The notes under the pieces: generated by a model | What the model was told of the DNA's origin: nothing | What the model saw: only the letters and a program-made list of their open reading frames with translations | The model's database searches: none | Position numbers and translations under genes: made by a program | NCBI GenBank assembly: GCA_009746045.1 | Contig: RPFO01000154.1 | Span: 7,374,193 to 7,425,692, forward strand | DNA length: 51,500 bases | Direction of reading: 5' to 3' | Origin: Mesostigma viride | Lineage: Eukaryota; Streptophyta; Mesostigmatophyceae; Mesostigmatales; Mesostigmataceae | Part shown: positions 1 through 23,637 of the stretch, piece by piece | Layout of the letters: each line of letters begins with the position of its first letter | How positions within the stretch are numbered: position 1 is the first letter of the stretch

Positions 1-3000
1 GAACCACTTTGTACCGTTGGCTGTGATGGCGTGGGGAACCACTTTGTACCGTTGGCTGTGATGGCGTGGGGAACCACTTTGTACCGTTGGCTGTGATGGC
101 GTGGGGAATGTCTTTGTACCGTTGGCTGTGATGGCGTGGGGAACCACTTTGTACCGTTGGCTGTGATGGCGTGGGGAACCACTTTGTGCCGTTGGCTGTG
201 ATGGCGTGGGGAACCACTTTGTATCGTTGGCTGTGATGGCGTGGGGAATGTCTTTGTACCGTTGGCTGTGATGGCGTGGGGAATGTCTTTGTATCGTTGG
301 CTGTGATGGCGTGGGGAACCACTTTGTACCGTTGGCTATGATGGCGTGGGGAACCACTTTGTACCGTTGGCTATGATGGCATGGGGAACCACTTTGTACC
401 GTTGGCTATGATGGCGTGGGGAATGTCTTTGTACCGTTGGCTATGATGGCGTGGGGAACCACTTTGTGCCGTTGGCTGTGATGGCGTGGGGAACCACTTT
501 GTATCGTTGGCTGTGATGGCGTGGGGAATGTCTTTGTACCGTTGGCTGTGATGGCGTGGGGAATGTCTTTGTATCGTTGGCTGTGATGGCGTGGGGAACC
601 ACTTTGTACCGTTGGCTATGATGGCGTGGGGAACCACTTTGTATCGTTGGCTGTGATGGCGTGGGGAACCACTTTGTACCGTTGGCTGTGATGGCGTGGG
701 GAACCACTTTGTACCGTTGGCTGTGATGGCGTGGGGAACCACTTTGTGTCGTTGGCTGTGATGGCGTGGGGAACCACTTTGTACCGTTGGCTGTGATGGC
801 GTGGGGAACCACTTTGTACCGTTGGCTGTGATGGCATGGGGAATGTCTTTGTACCGTTGGCTGTGATGGCGTGGGGAACCACTTTGTACCGTTGGCTGTG
901 ATGGCGTGGGGAACCACTTTGTACCGTTGGCTGTGATGGCGTGGGGAACCACTTTGTACCGTTGGCTGTGATGGCGTGGGGAACCACTTTGTGTCGTTGG
1001 CTATGATGGCGTGGGGAATCACTTTGTGTCGTTGGCTATGATGGCATGGGGAATGTCTTTGTACCGTTGGCTGTGATGGCGTGGGGAATGTCTTTGTACC
1101 GTTGGCTGTGATGGCGTGGGGAACCACTTTGTACCGTTGGCTATGATGGCATGGGGAACCACTTTGTACCGTTGGCTGTGATGGCGTGGGGAACCACTTT
1201 GTACCGTTGGCTGTGATGGCGTGGGGAACCACTTTGTACCGTTGGCTGTGATGGCGTGGGGAATCACTTTGTACCGTTGGCTGTGATGGCGTGGGGAATG
1301 TCTTTGTATCGTTGGCTGTGATGGCGTGGGGAACCACTTTGTACCGTTGGCTGTGATGGCGTGGGGAACCACTTTGTACCGTTGGCTGTGATGGCGTGGG
1401 GAACCACTTTGTACCGTTGGCTGTGATGGCGTGGGGAACCACTTTGTACCGTTGGCTGTGATGGCGTGGGGAACCACTTTGTACCGTTGGCTGTGATGGC
1501 GTGGGGAATCACTTTGTACCGTTGGCTATGATGGCGTGGGGAACCACTTTGTGTCGTTGGCTATGATGGCGTGGGGAACCACTTTGTATCGTTGGCTGTG
1601 ATGGCGTGGGGAATCACTTTGTACCGTTGGCTGTGATGGCGTGTTGCATCACTTTGTGTCGTTGGCTGTGATGGCGTGGGGAATGTCTTTGTATCGTTGG
1701 CTATGATGGCGTGGGGAATGTCTTTGTATCGTTGGCTGTGATGGCGTGGGGAACCACTTTGTACCGTTGGCTGTGATGGCGTGGGGAACCACTTTGTACC
1801 GTTGGCTGTGATGGCATGGGGAATCACTTTGTACCGTTGGCTGTGATGGCGTGGGGAACCACTTTGTATCGTTGGCTGTGATGGCGTGGGGAACCACTTT
1901 GTACCGTTGGCTGTGATGGCGTGGGGAACCACTTTGTACCGTTGGCTATGATGGCGTGGGGAACCACTTTGTATCGTTGGCTGTGATGGCGTGGGGAACC
2001 ACTTTGTACCGTTGGCCGTGATGGCGTGGGGAACCACTTTGTACCGTTGGCTGTGATGGCGTGGGGAACCACTTTGTGCCGTTGGCTGTGATGGCGTGGG
2101 GGATCACTTTGTGTTGTTGGCTGTGATGGCGTGGGGAATGTCTTTGTATCGTTGGCTATGATGGCGTGGGGAATGTCTTTGTACCGTTGGCTGTGATGGC
2201 GTGGGGAGCCACTTTGTATCGTTGGCTGTGATGGCGTGGGGAACCACTTTGTACCGTTGGCTGTGATGGCGTGGGGAACCACTTTGTACCGTTGGCTGTG
2301 ATGGCGTGGGGAACCACTTTGTACCGTTGGCTGTGATGGCGTGGGGAACCACTTTGTACCGTTGGCTGTGATGGCGTGGGGAACCACTTTGTATCGTTGG
2401 CTGTGATGGCGTGGGGAACCACTTTGTACCGTTGGCTATGATGGCATGGGGAACCACTTTGTACCGTTGGCTGTGATGGCGTGGGGAACCACTTTGTACC
2501 GTTGGCTGTGATGGCGTGGGGAACCACTTTGTACCGTTGGCTATGATGGCGTGGGGAATCACTTTGTACCGTTGGCTGTGATGGCGTGGGGAACCACTTT
2601 GTATCGTTGGCTGTGATGGCGTGGGGAATGTCTTTGTACCGTTGGCTGTGATGGCGTGGGGAACCACTTTGTATCGTTGGCTGTGATGGCGTGGGGAACC
2701 ACTTTGTACCGTTGGCTGTGATGGCGTGGGGAACCACTTTGTGCCGTTGGCTGTGATGGCGTGGGGAACCACTTTGTATCGTTGGCTGTGATGGCGTGGG
2801 GAACCACTTTGTACCGTTGGCTGTGATGGCGTGGGGAACCACTTTGTACCGTTGGCTGTGATGGCGTGGGGAGCCACTTTGTATCGTTGGCTGTGATGGC
2901 GTGGGGAACCACTTTGTATCGTTGGCTGTGATGGCGTGGGGAACCACTTTGTACCGTTGGCTGTGATGGCGTGTTGCATCACTTTGTGTTGTTGGCTGTG

Positions 3001-6000
3001 ATGGCGTGGGGAACCACTTTGTGCCGTTGGCTGTGATGGCGTGGGGAATCACTTTGTACCGTTGGCTGTGATGGCGTGGGGAACCACTTTGTACCGTTGG
3101 CTGTGATGGCGTGGGGAACCACTTTGTACCGTTGGCTGTGATGGCGTGGGGAACCACTTTGTACCGTTGGCCGTGATGGCGTGGGGAACCACTTTGTACC
3201 GTTGGCTGTGATGGCGTGGGGAACCACTTTGTACCGTTGGCTGTGATGGCGTGGGATCACTTTGTGTTGTTGGCTGTGATGGCGTGGGGAACCACTTTGT
3301 ACCGTTGGCCGTGATGGCGTGGGGAACCACTTTGTACCGTTGGCTGTGATGGCGTGGGGAACCACTTTGTACCGTTGGCTGTGATGGCGTGGGATCACTT
3401 TGTGTTGTTGGCTGTGATGGCGTGGGATCACTTTGTGTTGTTGGCTGTGATGGCGTGGGATCACTTTGTGTTGTTGGCTGTGATGGCGTGGGATCACTTT
3501 GTGTTGTTGGCTGTGATGGCGTGGGATCACTTTGTGTTGTTGGCTGTGATGGCGTGGGATCACTTTGTGTTGTTGGCTGTGATGGCGTGGGATCACTTTG
3601 TGTTGTTGGCTGTGATGGCGTGGGATCACTTTGTGTTGTTGGCTGTGATGGCGTGGGATCACTTTGTGTTGTTGGCTGTGATGGCGTGGGATCACTTTGT
3701 GTTGTTGGCTGTGATGGCGTGGGATCACTTTGTGTTGTTGGCTGTGATGGCGTGGGATCACTTTGTGTTGTTGGCTGTGATGGCGTGGGATCACTTTGTG
3801 TTGTTGGCTGTGATGGCGTGGGATCACTTTGTGTTGTTGGCTGTGATGGCGTGGGATCACTTTGTGTTGTTGGCTGTGATGGCGTGGGATCACTTTGTGT
3901 CGTTGGCTGTGATGGCGTGGGGAACCACTTTGTGTTGTTGGCTGTGATGGCGTGGGATCACTTTGTGTTGTTGGCTGTGATGGCGTGGGATCACTTTGTG
4001 TTGTTGGCTGTGATGGCGTGGGATCACTTTGTGTTGTTGGCTGTGATGGCGTGGGATCACTTTGTGTTGTTGGCTGTGATGGCGTGGGATCACTTTGTGT
4101 TGTTGGCTGTGATGGCGTGGGATCACTTTGTGTTGTTGGCTGTGATGGCGTGGGATCACTTTGTGTTGTTGGCTGTGATGGCGTGGGATCACTTTGTGTT
4201 GTTGGCTGTGATGGCGTGGGATCACTTTGTGTTGTTGGCTGTGATGGCGTGGGATCACTTTGTGTTGTTGGCTGTGATGGCGTGGGATCACTTTGTGTTG
4301 TTGGCTGTGATGGCGTGGGATCACTTTGTGTTGTTGGCTGTGATGGCGTGGGATCACTTTGTGTTGTTGGCTGTGATGGCGTGGGATCACTTTGTGTTGT
4401 TGGCTGTGATGGCGTGGGATCACTTTGTGTTGTTGGCTGTGATGGCATGGGATCACTTTGTGTTGTTGGCTGTGATGGCGTGGGATCACTTTGTGTTGTT
4501 GGCTGTGATGGCGTGGGATCACTTTGTGTTGTTGGCTGTGATGGCGTGGGATCACTTTGTGTTGTTGGCTGTGATGGCGTGGGATCACTTTGTGTTGTTG
4601 GCTGTGATGGCGTGGGATCACTTTGTGTTGTTGGCTGTGATGGCGTGGGATCACTTTGTGTTGTTGGCTGTGATGGCGTGGGATCACTTTGTGTTGTTGG
4701 CTGTGATGGCGTGGGATCACTTTGTATCGTTGGCTGTGATGGCGTGGGATCACTTTGTGTTGTTGGCTGTGATGGCGTGGGATCACTTTGTGTTGTTGGC
4801 TGTGATGGCGTGGGGAACCACTTTGTACCGTTGGCTGTGATGGCGTGGGGAATGTCTTTGTACCGTTGGCTGTGATGGCGTGGGGAACCACTTTGTACCG
4901 TTGGCTGTGATGGCGTGGGGAATGTCTTTGTATCGTTGGCTATGATGGCGTGGGGAATGTCTTTGTACCGTTGGCTGTGATGGCGTGGGGAACCACTTTG
5001 TACCGTTGGCTATGATGGCGTGGGGAATCACTTTGTACCGTTGGCTGTGATGGCGTGGGGAATCACTTTGTATCGTTGGCTGTGATGGCGTGGGGAACCA
5101 CTTTGTACCGTTGGCTGTGATGGCGTGGGGAACCACTTTGTACCGTTGGCTGTGATGGCGTGGGGAATGTCTTTGTATCGTTGGCTGTGATGGCGTGGGG
5201 AACCACTTTGTACCGTTGGCTGTGATGGCATGGGGAACCACTTTGTACCGTTGGCTGTGATGGCGTGGGGAACCACTTTGTACCGTTGGCTGTGATGGCG
5301 TGGGGAACCACTTTGTGTCGTTGGCTGTGATGGCATGGGGAACCACTTTGTACCGTTGGCTGTGATGGCGTGGGGAATCACTTTGTACCGTTGGCTGTGA
5401 TGGCGTGGGGAACCACTTTGTACCGTTGGCTGTGATGGCGTGGGGAACCACTTTGTACCGTTGGCTATGATGGCGTGGGGAACCACTTTGTACCGTTGGC
5501 TGTGATGGCGTGGGGAACCACTTTGTACCGTTGGCTATGATGGCGTGGGGAATGTCTTTGTACCGTTGGCTGTGATGGCGTGGGGAACCACTTTGTACCG
5601 TTGGCTGTGATGGCGTGGGGAACCACTTTGTGCCGTTGGCTGTGATGGCGTGGGGAACCACTTTGTATCGTTGGCTGTGATGGCGTGGGGAGCCACTTTG
5701 TATCGTTGGCTGTGATGGCGTGGGGAACCACTTTGTACCGTTGGCTGTGATGGCGTGGGGAACCACTTTGTACCGTTGGCTATGATGGCGTGGGGAACCA
5801 CTTTGTACCGTTGGCTGTGATGGCGTGGGGAACCACTTTGTACCGTTGGCTATGATGGCGTGGGGAATGTCTTTGTACCGTTGGCTGTGATGGCGTGGGG
5901 AACCACTTTGTACCGTTGGCTGTGATGGCGTGGGGAACCACTTTGTACCGTTGGCTGTGATGGCGTGGGGAACCACTTTGTATCGTTGGCTGTGATGGCG

Positions 6001-8945
6001 TGGGGAGCCACTTTGTATCGTTGGCTGTGATGGCGTGGGGAACCACTTTGTACCGTTGGCTGTGATGGCGTGGGGAACCACTTTGTACCGTTGGCTGTGA
6101 TGGCGTGGGGAATCACTTTGTGTTGTTGGCTGTGATGGCGTGGGGAACCACTTTGTATCGTTGGCTGTGATGGCGTGGGGAGCCACTTTGTATCGTTGGC
6201 TGTGATGGCGTGGGGAACCACTTTGTACCGTTGGCTGTGATGGCGTGGGGAACCACTTTGTATCGTTGGCTGTGATGGCGTGGGGAATCACTTTGTACCG
6301 TTGGCTGTGATGGCGTGGGGAATCACTTTGTATCGTTGGCTGTGATGGCATGGGGAACCACTTTGTACCGTTGGCTGTGATGGCGTGGGGAACCACTTTG
6401 TACCGTTGGCTGTGATGGCGTGGGGAACCACTTTGTACCGTTGGCTGTGATGGCGTGGGGAATCACTTTGTGTCGTTGGCTGTGATGGCGTGGGGATCAC
6501 TTTGTACCGTTGGCTGTGATGGCGTGGGGAACCACTTTGTGCCGTTGGCTGTGATGGCGTGGGGAATGTCTTTGTACCGTTGGCTGTGATGGCGTGGGGA
6601 ACCACTTTGTATCGTTGGCTGTGATGGCGTGGGGAACCACTTTGTACCGTTGGCTGTGATGGCGTGGGGAACCACTTTGTATCGTTGGCTATGATGGCGT
6701 GGGGAACCACTTTGTACCGTTGGCTATGATGGCGTGGGGAACCACTTTGTACCGTTGGCTGTGATGGCGTGGGGAACCACTTTGTGCCGTTGGCTGTGAT
6801 GGCGTGGGGAACCACTTTGTATCGTTGGCTGTGATGGCGTGGGGAATGTCTTTGTACCGTTGGCTGTGATGGCGTGGGGAATGTCTTTGTATCGTTGGCT
6901 GTGATGGCGTGGGGAACCACTTTGTACCGTTGGCTATGATGGCGTGGGGAACCACTTTGTACCGTTGGCTATGATGGCATGGGGAACCACTTTGTACCGT
7001 TGGCTATGATGGCGTGGGGAATGTCTTTGTGCCGTTGGCTGTGATGGCGTGGGGAACCACTTTGTACCGTTGGCTGTGATGGCGTGGGGAACCACTTTGT
7101 ACCGTTGGCTATGATGGCGTGGGGAATGTCTTTGTGCCGTTGGCTGTGATGGCGTGGGGAATGTCTTTGTATCGTTGGCTGTGATGGCGTGGGGAACCAC
7201 TTTGTACCGTTGGCTGTGATGGCGTGGGGAACCACTTTGTACCGTTGGCTGTGATGGCGTGGGGAATGTCTTTGTATCGTTGGCTGTGATGGCGTGGGGA
7301 ACCACTTTGTACCGTTGGCTGTGATGGCATGGGGAACCACTTTGTACCGTTGGCTGTGATGGCGTGGGGAACCACTTTGTACCGTTGGCTGTGATGGCGT
7401 GGGGAACCACTTTGTGTCGTTGGCTGTGATGGCATGGGGAACCACTTTGTACCGTTGGCTGTGATGGCGTGGGGAATCACTTTGTACCGTTGGCTGTGAT
7501 GGCGTGGGGAACCACTTTGTACCGTTGGCTGTGATGGCGTGGGGAACCACTTTGTACCGTTGGCTATGATGGCGTGGGGAACCACTTTGTACCGTTGGCT
7601 GTGATGGCGTGGGGAACCACTTTGTACCGTTGGCTATGATGGCGTGGGGAATGTCTTTGTACCGTTGGCTGTGATGGCGTGGGGAACCACTTTGTACCGT
7701 TGGCTGTGATGGCGTGGGGAACCACTTTGTGCCGTTGGCTGTGATGGCGTGGGGAACCACTTTGTATCGTTGGCTGTGATGGCGTGGGGAGCCACTTTGT
7801 ATCGTTGGCTGTGATGGCGTGGGGAACCACTTTGTACCGTTGGCTGTGATGGCGTGGGGAACCACTTTGTACCGTTGGCTGTGATGGCGTGGGGAATCAC
7901 TTTGTGTCGTTGGCTATGATGGCGTGGGGAACCACTTTGTGTCGTTGGCTGTGATGGCGTGGGGAATGTCTTTGTACCGTTGGCTGTGATGGCGTGGGGA
8001 ACCACTTTGTACCGTTGGCTGTGATGGCGTGTTGCATCACTTTGTACCGTTGGCTGTGATGGCGTGGGGAACCACTTTGTACCGTTGGCTGTGATGGCGT
8101 GGGGAATCACTTTGTATCGTTGGCTGTGATGGCGTGGGGAATGTCTTTGTACCGTTGGCTGTGATGGCGTGGGGAATCACTTTGTATCGTTGGCTGTGAT
8201 GGCGTGGGGAATGTCTTTGTATCGTTGGCTGTGATGGCGTGGGGAATCACTTTGTGTCGTTGGCTATGATGGCGTGGGGAACCACTTTGTGTCGTTGGCT
8301 GTGATGGCGTGGGGAATGTCTTTGTACCGTTGGCTGTGATGGCGTGGGGAACCACTTTGTACCGTTGGCTGTGATGGCGTGGGGAACCACTTTGTACCGT
8401 TGGCCATGATGGCGTGGGGAATGTCTTTGTACAGTTGGCTGTGATGGCGTGGGGAACCACTTTGTATCGTTGGCTATGATGGCGTGGGGAATGTCTTTGT
8501 ACCGTTGGCTGTGATGGCGTGGGGAATCACTTTGTATCGTTGGCTGTGATGGCGTGGGGAACCACTTTGTACCGTTGGCTGTGATGGCGTGGGGAACCAC
8601 TTTGTACCGTTGGCTGTGATGGCGTGGGGAACCACTTTGTACCGTTGGCTGTGATGGCGTGGGGAACCACTTTGTACCGTTGGCTGTGATGGCGTGGGGA
8701 ACCACTTTGTACCGTTGGCTATGATGGCGTGGGGAACCACTTTGTACCGTTGGCTGTGATGGCGTGGGGAACCACTTTGTATCGTTGGCTGTGATGGCGT
8801 GGGGAACCACTTTGTACCGTTGGCTGTGATGGCGTGGGGAACCACTTTGTACCGTTGGCTATGATGGCGTGGGGAACCACTTTGTGTCGTTGGCTATGAT
8901 GGCGTGGGGAACCACTTTGTACCGTTGGCTGTGACGGCGTGTTGC
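1..8945. repeat. 35-bp satellite array
   Basis: Uninterrupted head-to-tail array of a 35-bp unit beginning GTGATGGCGTGGGG and ending GTACCGTTGGCT, about 250 copies, entering from the left edge and stopping at about 8945. Variation is confined to a few positions: AACCAC alternates with AATGTC, AATCAC or AGCCAC; GTACC with GTATC, GTGCC, GTGTC or GTGTT; GCTGTG with GCTATG; GGCGTG with GGCATG. Because 35 is not a multiple of three and the unit lacks stops in most registers, long open frames appear with a 35-residue period; these are artefacts. The array lies just upstream of the first visible glycosyltransferase exon, so it may sit in that gene's intron or in its 5' flank. Confidence 0.97.
3388..4812. 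repeat. Homogenised 33-bp sub-block of the satellite
   Basis: Inside the 35-bp array the unit switches to a 33-bp form (GGGATCACTTTGTGTTGTTG plus the shared remainder), with about 42 copies that are nearly identical. One 35-bp unit interrupts the block near 3915-3950, and a lone 33-bp unit sits earlier, near 3253-3285. The near identity contrasts with the diversity of the flanking 35-bp units and indicates recent amplification. As 33 is a multiple of three, the block is open in several frames on both strands with an 11-residue period; I do not regard it as coding. Confidence 0.93.
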
Positions 8946-9171
8946 TTAGCGTCATCATGGTGACGCTTCCATCATGGCATACGGTCTACCTGCGGCTCTG
9001 CAAGTCAACCCCCTTCCGAGGGATTGTTTTCCGATCTTGTTGCGCGGGTGCATCGACTTCTCTGCTCTGGTTGGTGCCCTGACCCTTCCCTTTTGTTCTT
9101 TTAAGGAGGGTGGTTTTCGACCTTGTTGACCCGTACTTGCTGGCTGCCATTGCGGCAAGGTCGTACTTTAC

Positions 9172-9284
9172 CACCATCCACCCCCAGGCTGTGCACCAGC
9201 GGGGCATGTTATTTACTGCTGTCGCAGCAATTTTGTAATAATAATGCCGCCATCCACTCCCCAGGCGGCGCACCAGCCGGGCAT
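9172..9284 (+). repeat. Two acceptor echoes before the first glycosyltransferase exon
   Basis: The true acceptor and exon start at 9335-9365 (CCACCC...CCCCCAG then GCCGTGCACAAGCG) has two degenerate upstream copies. One is at about 9172-9206 (CCATCCACCCCCAG then GCTGTGCACCAGCG) and the other at about 9250-9284 (CCATCCACTCCCCAG then GCGGCGCACCAGCC). Each copy includes the polypyrimidine stretch, the AG and the exon start, so it duplicates a splice acceptor. Confidence 0.75.
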
Positions 9285-9349
9285 ACTGGTAACTCGTGGC
9301 ATTTATCGTGGCATACCGCTGTTGCTTTCTCCTTCCACCCGTCCCCCAG

Positions 9350-20707
<11,358 letters not shown>

Positions 20708-20734
20708 GATCTGGTGGAGCTAGTGGGATTTATC

Positions 20735-20740
20735 AATAAA
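20735..20740 (+). terminator. Candidate poly(A) signal of the glycosyltransferase gene
   Basis: AATAAA lies 28 bases after the TGA at 20705-20707. The chlorophyte signal TGTAA was not seen close by. This is position-based support only. Confidence 0.4.
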
Positions 20741-21104
20741 GAGGTAGTGCGCGTGTTCAAGTGCCTGTCTTTGTGTGATCCAGAGTGTGGCATGCATGCC
20801 TCAGCCAACTGAACCATGTGATTCCTGGGACTTGCTAATGGGAGCACTTGTTAGTTGTTGTGACAGAAATAGTCATCATTTCATTATTTTAGGCTGCTAT
20901 GCAGATAAGACGAAGGCAGGCACGCGATGCACTAGTGCTGTCTTATGCTGGCTGTGTAGTGGGATTTAAAATTATTAAATTATAACATGCCTCTGTTGGG
21001 AGATCATGTAGCACATATTCCTTGATGGGTGGGTGGAGTGGAGGAAGCCGCGTAATCGAACTAACCTAACTCTAAGCTATCTAGTCTAGAAAATCCTAAC
21101 TACA
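20741..21104. other. Intergenic stretch
   Basis: This lies between the end of the glycosyltransferase gene and the 3' end of the LINE remnant. It is AT-richer than the exons, and I recognise no gene, RNA or element in it. Confidence 0.5.
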
Positions 21105-22440
21105 CTACTCAGCAAAACGCCCCTTCCGCTTGGGGGGGGTGGCTTGCCCACAGGGGCTGGCGTGTGAGCCTGGACAATCTTCTGCCACCGCTGCTTGTTC
21201 TGCATGGCACTGAGTCCAAAGGAGGGAGAGAGAGTGGATGCGGTGTTCAAACTGGGCTGGGACCACTAGGTCGGCCAGCAACATCTGGGTGTAGTTCATG
21301 GCAGGTTTACCTAGCTTCCTCGCATTGTCCTTGGGGCCAGGCCAGGTCAAAATATGCCGCCCTGGTTGGCCAAGCCGCTGGGGGCCGGCCAGACCAATGG
21401 CGGCGTCGACCTGGCTGGTGCGAGCAAGACGTCCTACAAATGCTATCCTACGCTGCCTAATCTCGTCCGAAATACGACGCATACCCTGATACAAAGACTC
21501 TAATGTCCTACGCTTGGAAAACCCTACATTCAGGACCTGTTGTAAACCGTGCCGTCTAGCTTAGCCGCCAGTGTGTCCCGGTCTAATCTATCTACAACAG
21601 CTATCTACATCCGCCCCGCCATGCGAGAAACAGTTGGCAACCGGCACCCCTGGTGCCCGGTGCCCTACCCACGATGCGGGCAAATCGCTTGCGCGCCTGA
21701 ATCATTACGTATTCGACCACAAGAATGAACAGGTAGGGCGAAATCACGCAGCCCTGCCTCACACCCTTCTGTAAAGGGCATGGTGGCGTGGTTCCGTAGA
21801 AAGTGCGCACCGAAGTGGTGGAACCTTCATACAGGTTAATTGCGGATGACAGCAATAAGGGGGCGGGGGATCCGGAACAGCTCGAGGATGTCCCATAGCG
21901 CAGGCCAGAAAACCGAAGCGAAGGCCGGCTTTGATGAAGTCCACCAGCACAAGGTGCAGAGGGGACTCACCAGGCTGAAGGCGCTGCAGTTCCTCCACAA
22001 GTCGGCGAGTAGCGATCGAAGAGCGCCTGGACTGTGTTGCGACCTGAACGGAAGCCGTGCTGAGTCTCGCTGAGGTGACCGTCCAGGGCCGTGTGCAGGC
22101 GGTTCAGGATGAGCCACATGAGAAGCTTGAGGGGGGCATGTTTAAGGATGCACACCCCTCTGTAGTTGCCGGGGTCGGCTGGCGACCCCTTGTTCTTGTA
22201 CAGCATCGTACGAAAACTGTGTTGCCATGCCGCTGGAGGCGGTTGCGACGACAGCAGAAGGCGGTTGCAGATATCCCGGAGGAGCAGCATAACACCAGTG
22301 TCCTCGGATTCGGCTGCAAGTTTCACAACTGCGGCTGGAATCTCGTCGGAGCCGGTGGCGGCGTCGTAACGCAAACGCTGGACCGCCTCCGTGACCTTGA
22401 CACAAGAGCTAGGGCATGGCTTCTCATCAGAGAGTGACAA
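21105..22440 (-). pseudogene. LINE ORF2 remnant (reverse transcriptase, no active site)
   Basis: Reading the minus strand from 22440, the frame gives LYKNKGSPADPGNYRGVC and ETQHGFRSGRNTVQALF, the fingers motifs of non-LTR reverse transcriptases. After a frameshift LVLVDFIKA (motif A) appears near 21945. After another, NLYEGSTTSVRTFYGTTPP and KGVRQGCVISPYLFILVVEY (motif B region) appear near 21840-21710. The YxDD catalytic motif expected next is absent; the sequence jumps to a C-terminal segment at 21494-21105 containing IRQRRIAFVGRLARTSQ and GPQRLGQPGRHILTWPGP. The apurinic endonuclease domain is also absent. It is a decayed copy with at least two frameshifts and internal deletions. Confidence 0.85.
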
Positions 22441-22605
22441 TCTGTATAGGCAGGGCTGAGTTAATTCTTAATGCATCATCCATGGGTCCCATTATAGGCA
22501 GGGCGTGGCTAAATCATCTGCATCATCCATGGCCATTATGGGCGCACATGAGCTGGGGCCGCGTGGTAGGCTAAGCCTTACTGCTCTACACTACTGCTAT
22601 ATTCC

Positions 22606-23591
22606 CTAGACTGCGGGTGCCTGCCAAGGCTTGTGGTCGACGTGGATGACGTCCCCCCGCCAGTATACCGGCTTCCCCCTTGCGCTTTGCCGGATCTGGA
22701 GGTAGGTCGGCCATAGCTCGCGTCGCCGTTGTTGCTGGGCCAGGGTCAGGTCGTCGTCCAGCGTGAAGTTAGTCCTCGAGAGCTTCTTGCGGTTTTTAAG
22801 AAACAACAGCTTGTCCGCCATGTACTTAACGGTGAGGAGCACGGGTGCCGGGCCAGCCTTACCCTGCGCGCTGGGGAGGCGGACAGCCGACATCCGCAGC
22901 TCACCAGTAATGTGCATGGGGGCAAGAATGTCGCGCTTAAATGCCGTGAGAAGAGTCGTCGAGGTCTCACCTTCCGGCTGGTCGAAGTGCTTGACGATGT
23001 GAGGGAGCTCAGCAGCCAGCGTGCCACCCATTGCCGCCACATCTGTGGCAAGGGGGGTCACGTGCTGCTTGAAAGCTTCCTTAAGGAGGGTGCGGACATG
23101 GCCTTCGGTCGCCACGGTTGGAGGGGGGGCCCAGAGCTGGGCGTCAGAGCGCCCGAGGAGGGAGCAGAGGGCGAAGGGCTGGAGCCAGGGGCGTTTCATG
23201 CGCGGAATGAGATCAAGATCATCGGTGACGCCAGGAAGGCCGTTGGGCCAGCGGCCGCGGCTGTGGGAGATGAGGTGCAAGCACAGGGCTACAAGCGAGG
23301 CGTGCGTGCCGAAAAACACGTCTTCCATGAAGGCTCCCGGGGTTCGAGTCCAGAAGCCAGGTGCGGTGATGTCAAAGGCGATCTCGTCCCAGTGCGGCTC
23401 GGCATCGGGCGACTGCGCTTAGGTTCAGGCGATGCAGATGGCGAGGCAAGCCCGGGGGGGGGCTGGGCAACCACCAGTGCGCAACTAGTGCCACCGCTGC
23501 CTTCCGGACCTGAGGGCGAAGCTGCAGACGTATTTTCATTGCTTAACACAGCCGCCAGGCTGCGTTGCGTAGATGAGCGTTTGCTCGTCAT
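22606..23591 (-). pseudogene. LINE ORF1-like protein, frameshifted
   Basis: Upstream (on the minus strand) of the reverse transcriptase remnant. A start at 23591 begins MTSKRSSTQRSLAAV and runs into a low-complexity P/S-rich segment; the body continues in another frame from about 23340 to a stop at 22606. The C-terminal part reads KNRKKLSRTNFTLDDDLT, then QQQRRRELWPTYLQIRQSA and GKPVYWRGDVIHVD. This is the pattern of a retrotransposon ORF1 C-terminal nucleic-acid-binding domain: a basic residue cluster, LxxDLT, R-R-x-LWP, then YWRGD. One frameshift separates the N- and C-terminal parts. The 5-prime-to-3-prime order ORF1 then RT matches one LINE copy with the endonuclease region deleted between them. 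Confidence 0.7.
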
Positions 23592-23637
23592 ATATTGCGT
23601 AACAGCTTCGGAAAATTATATCAGTGTGTGCCTCTTA

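Noticed and set aside
3354-4875. Plus-strand open frames with an 11-residue period (WDHFVLLAVMA-like and GSLCVVGCDGV-like)
   Set aside because: A 33-bp repeat gives open frames automatically. Two frames of the same strand and one of the other are open over the same DNA, which is not how coding repeats behave.
1-8945. CRISPR array
   Set aside because: The units are directly adjacent with no unique spacers, and the rest of the window is clearly eukaryotic.
371-8958. Long minus-strand open frames with a 35-residue period (for example 4783-6396, 537 codons)
   Set aside because: They are produced by a stop-poor 35-bp satellite read through three registers in turn. There are no splice context, start context or composition features of a gene, and overlapping frames on the same strand are equally open.
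23337-23349. GGTTCGAGTCC resembling a tRNA T-arm
   Set aside because: No complementary stems, acceptor or anticodon arm can be built around it, and it lies within LINE ORF1 coding sequence.
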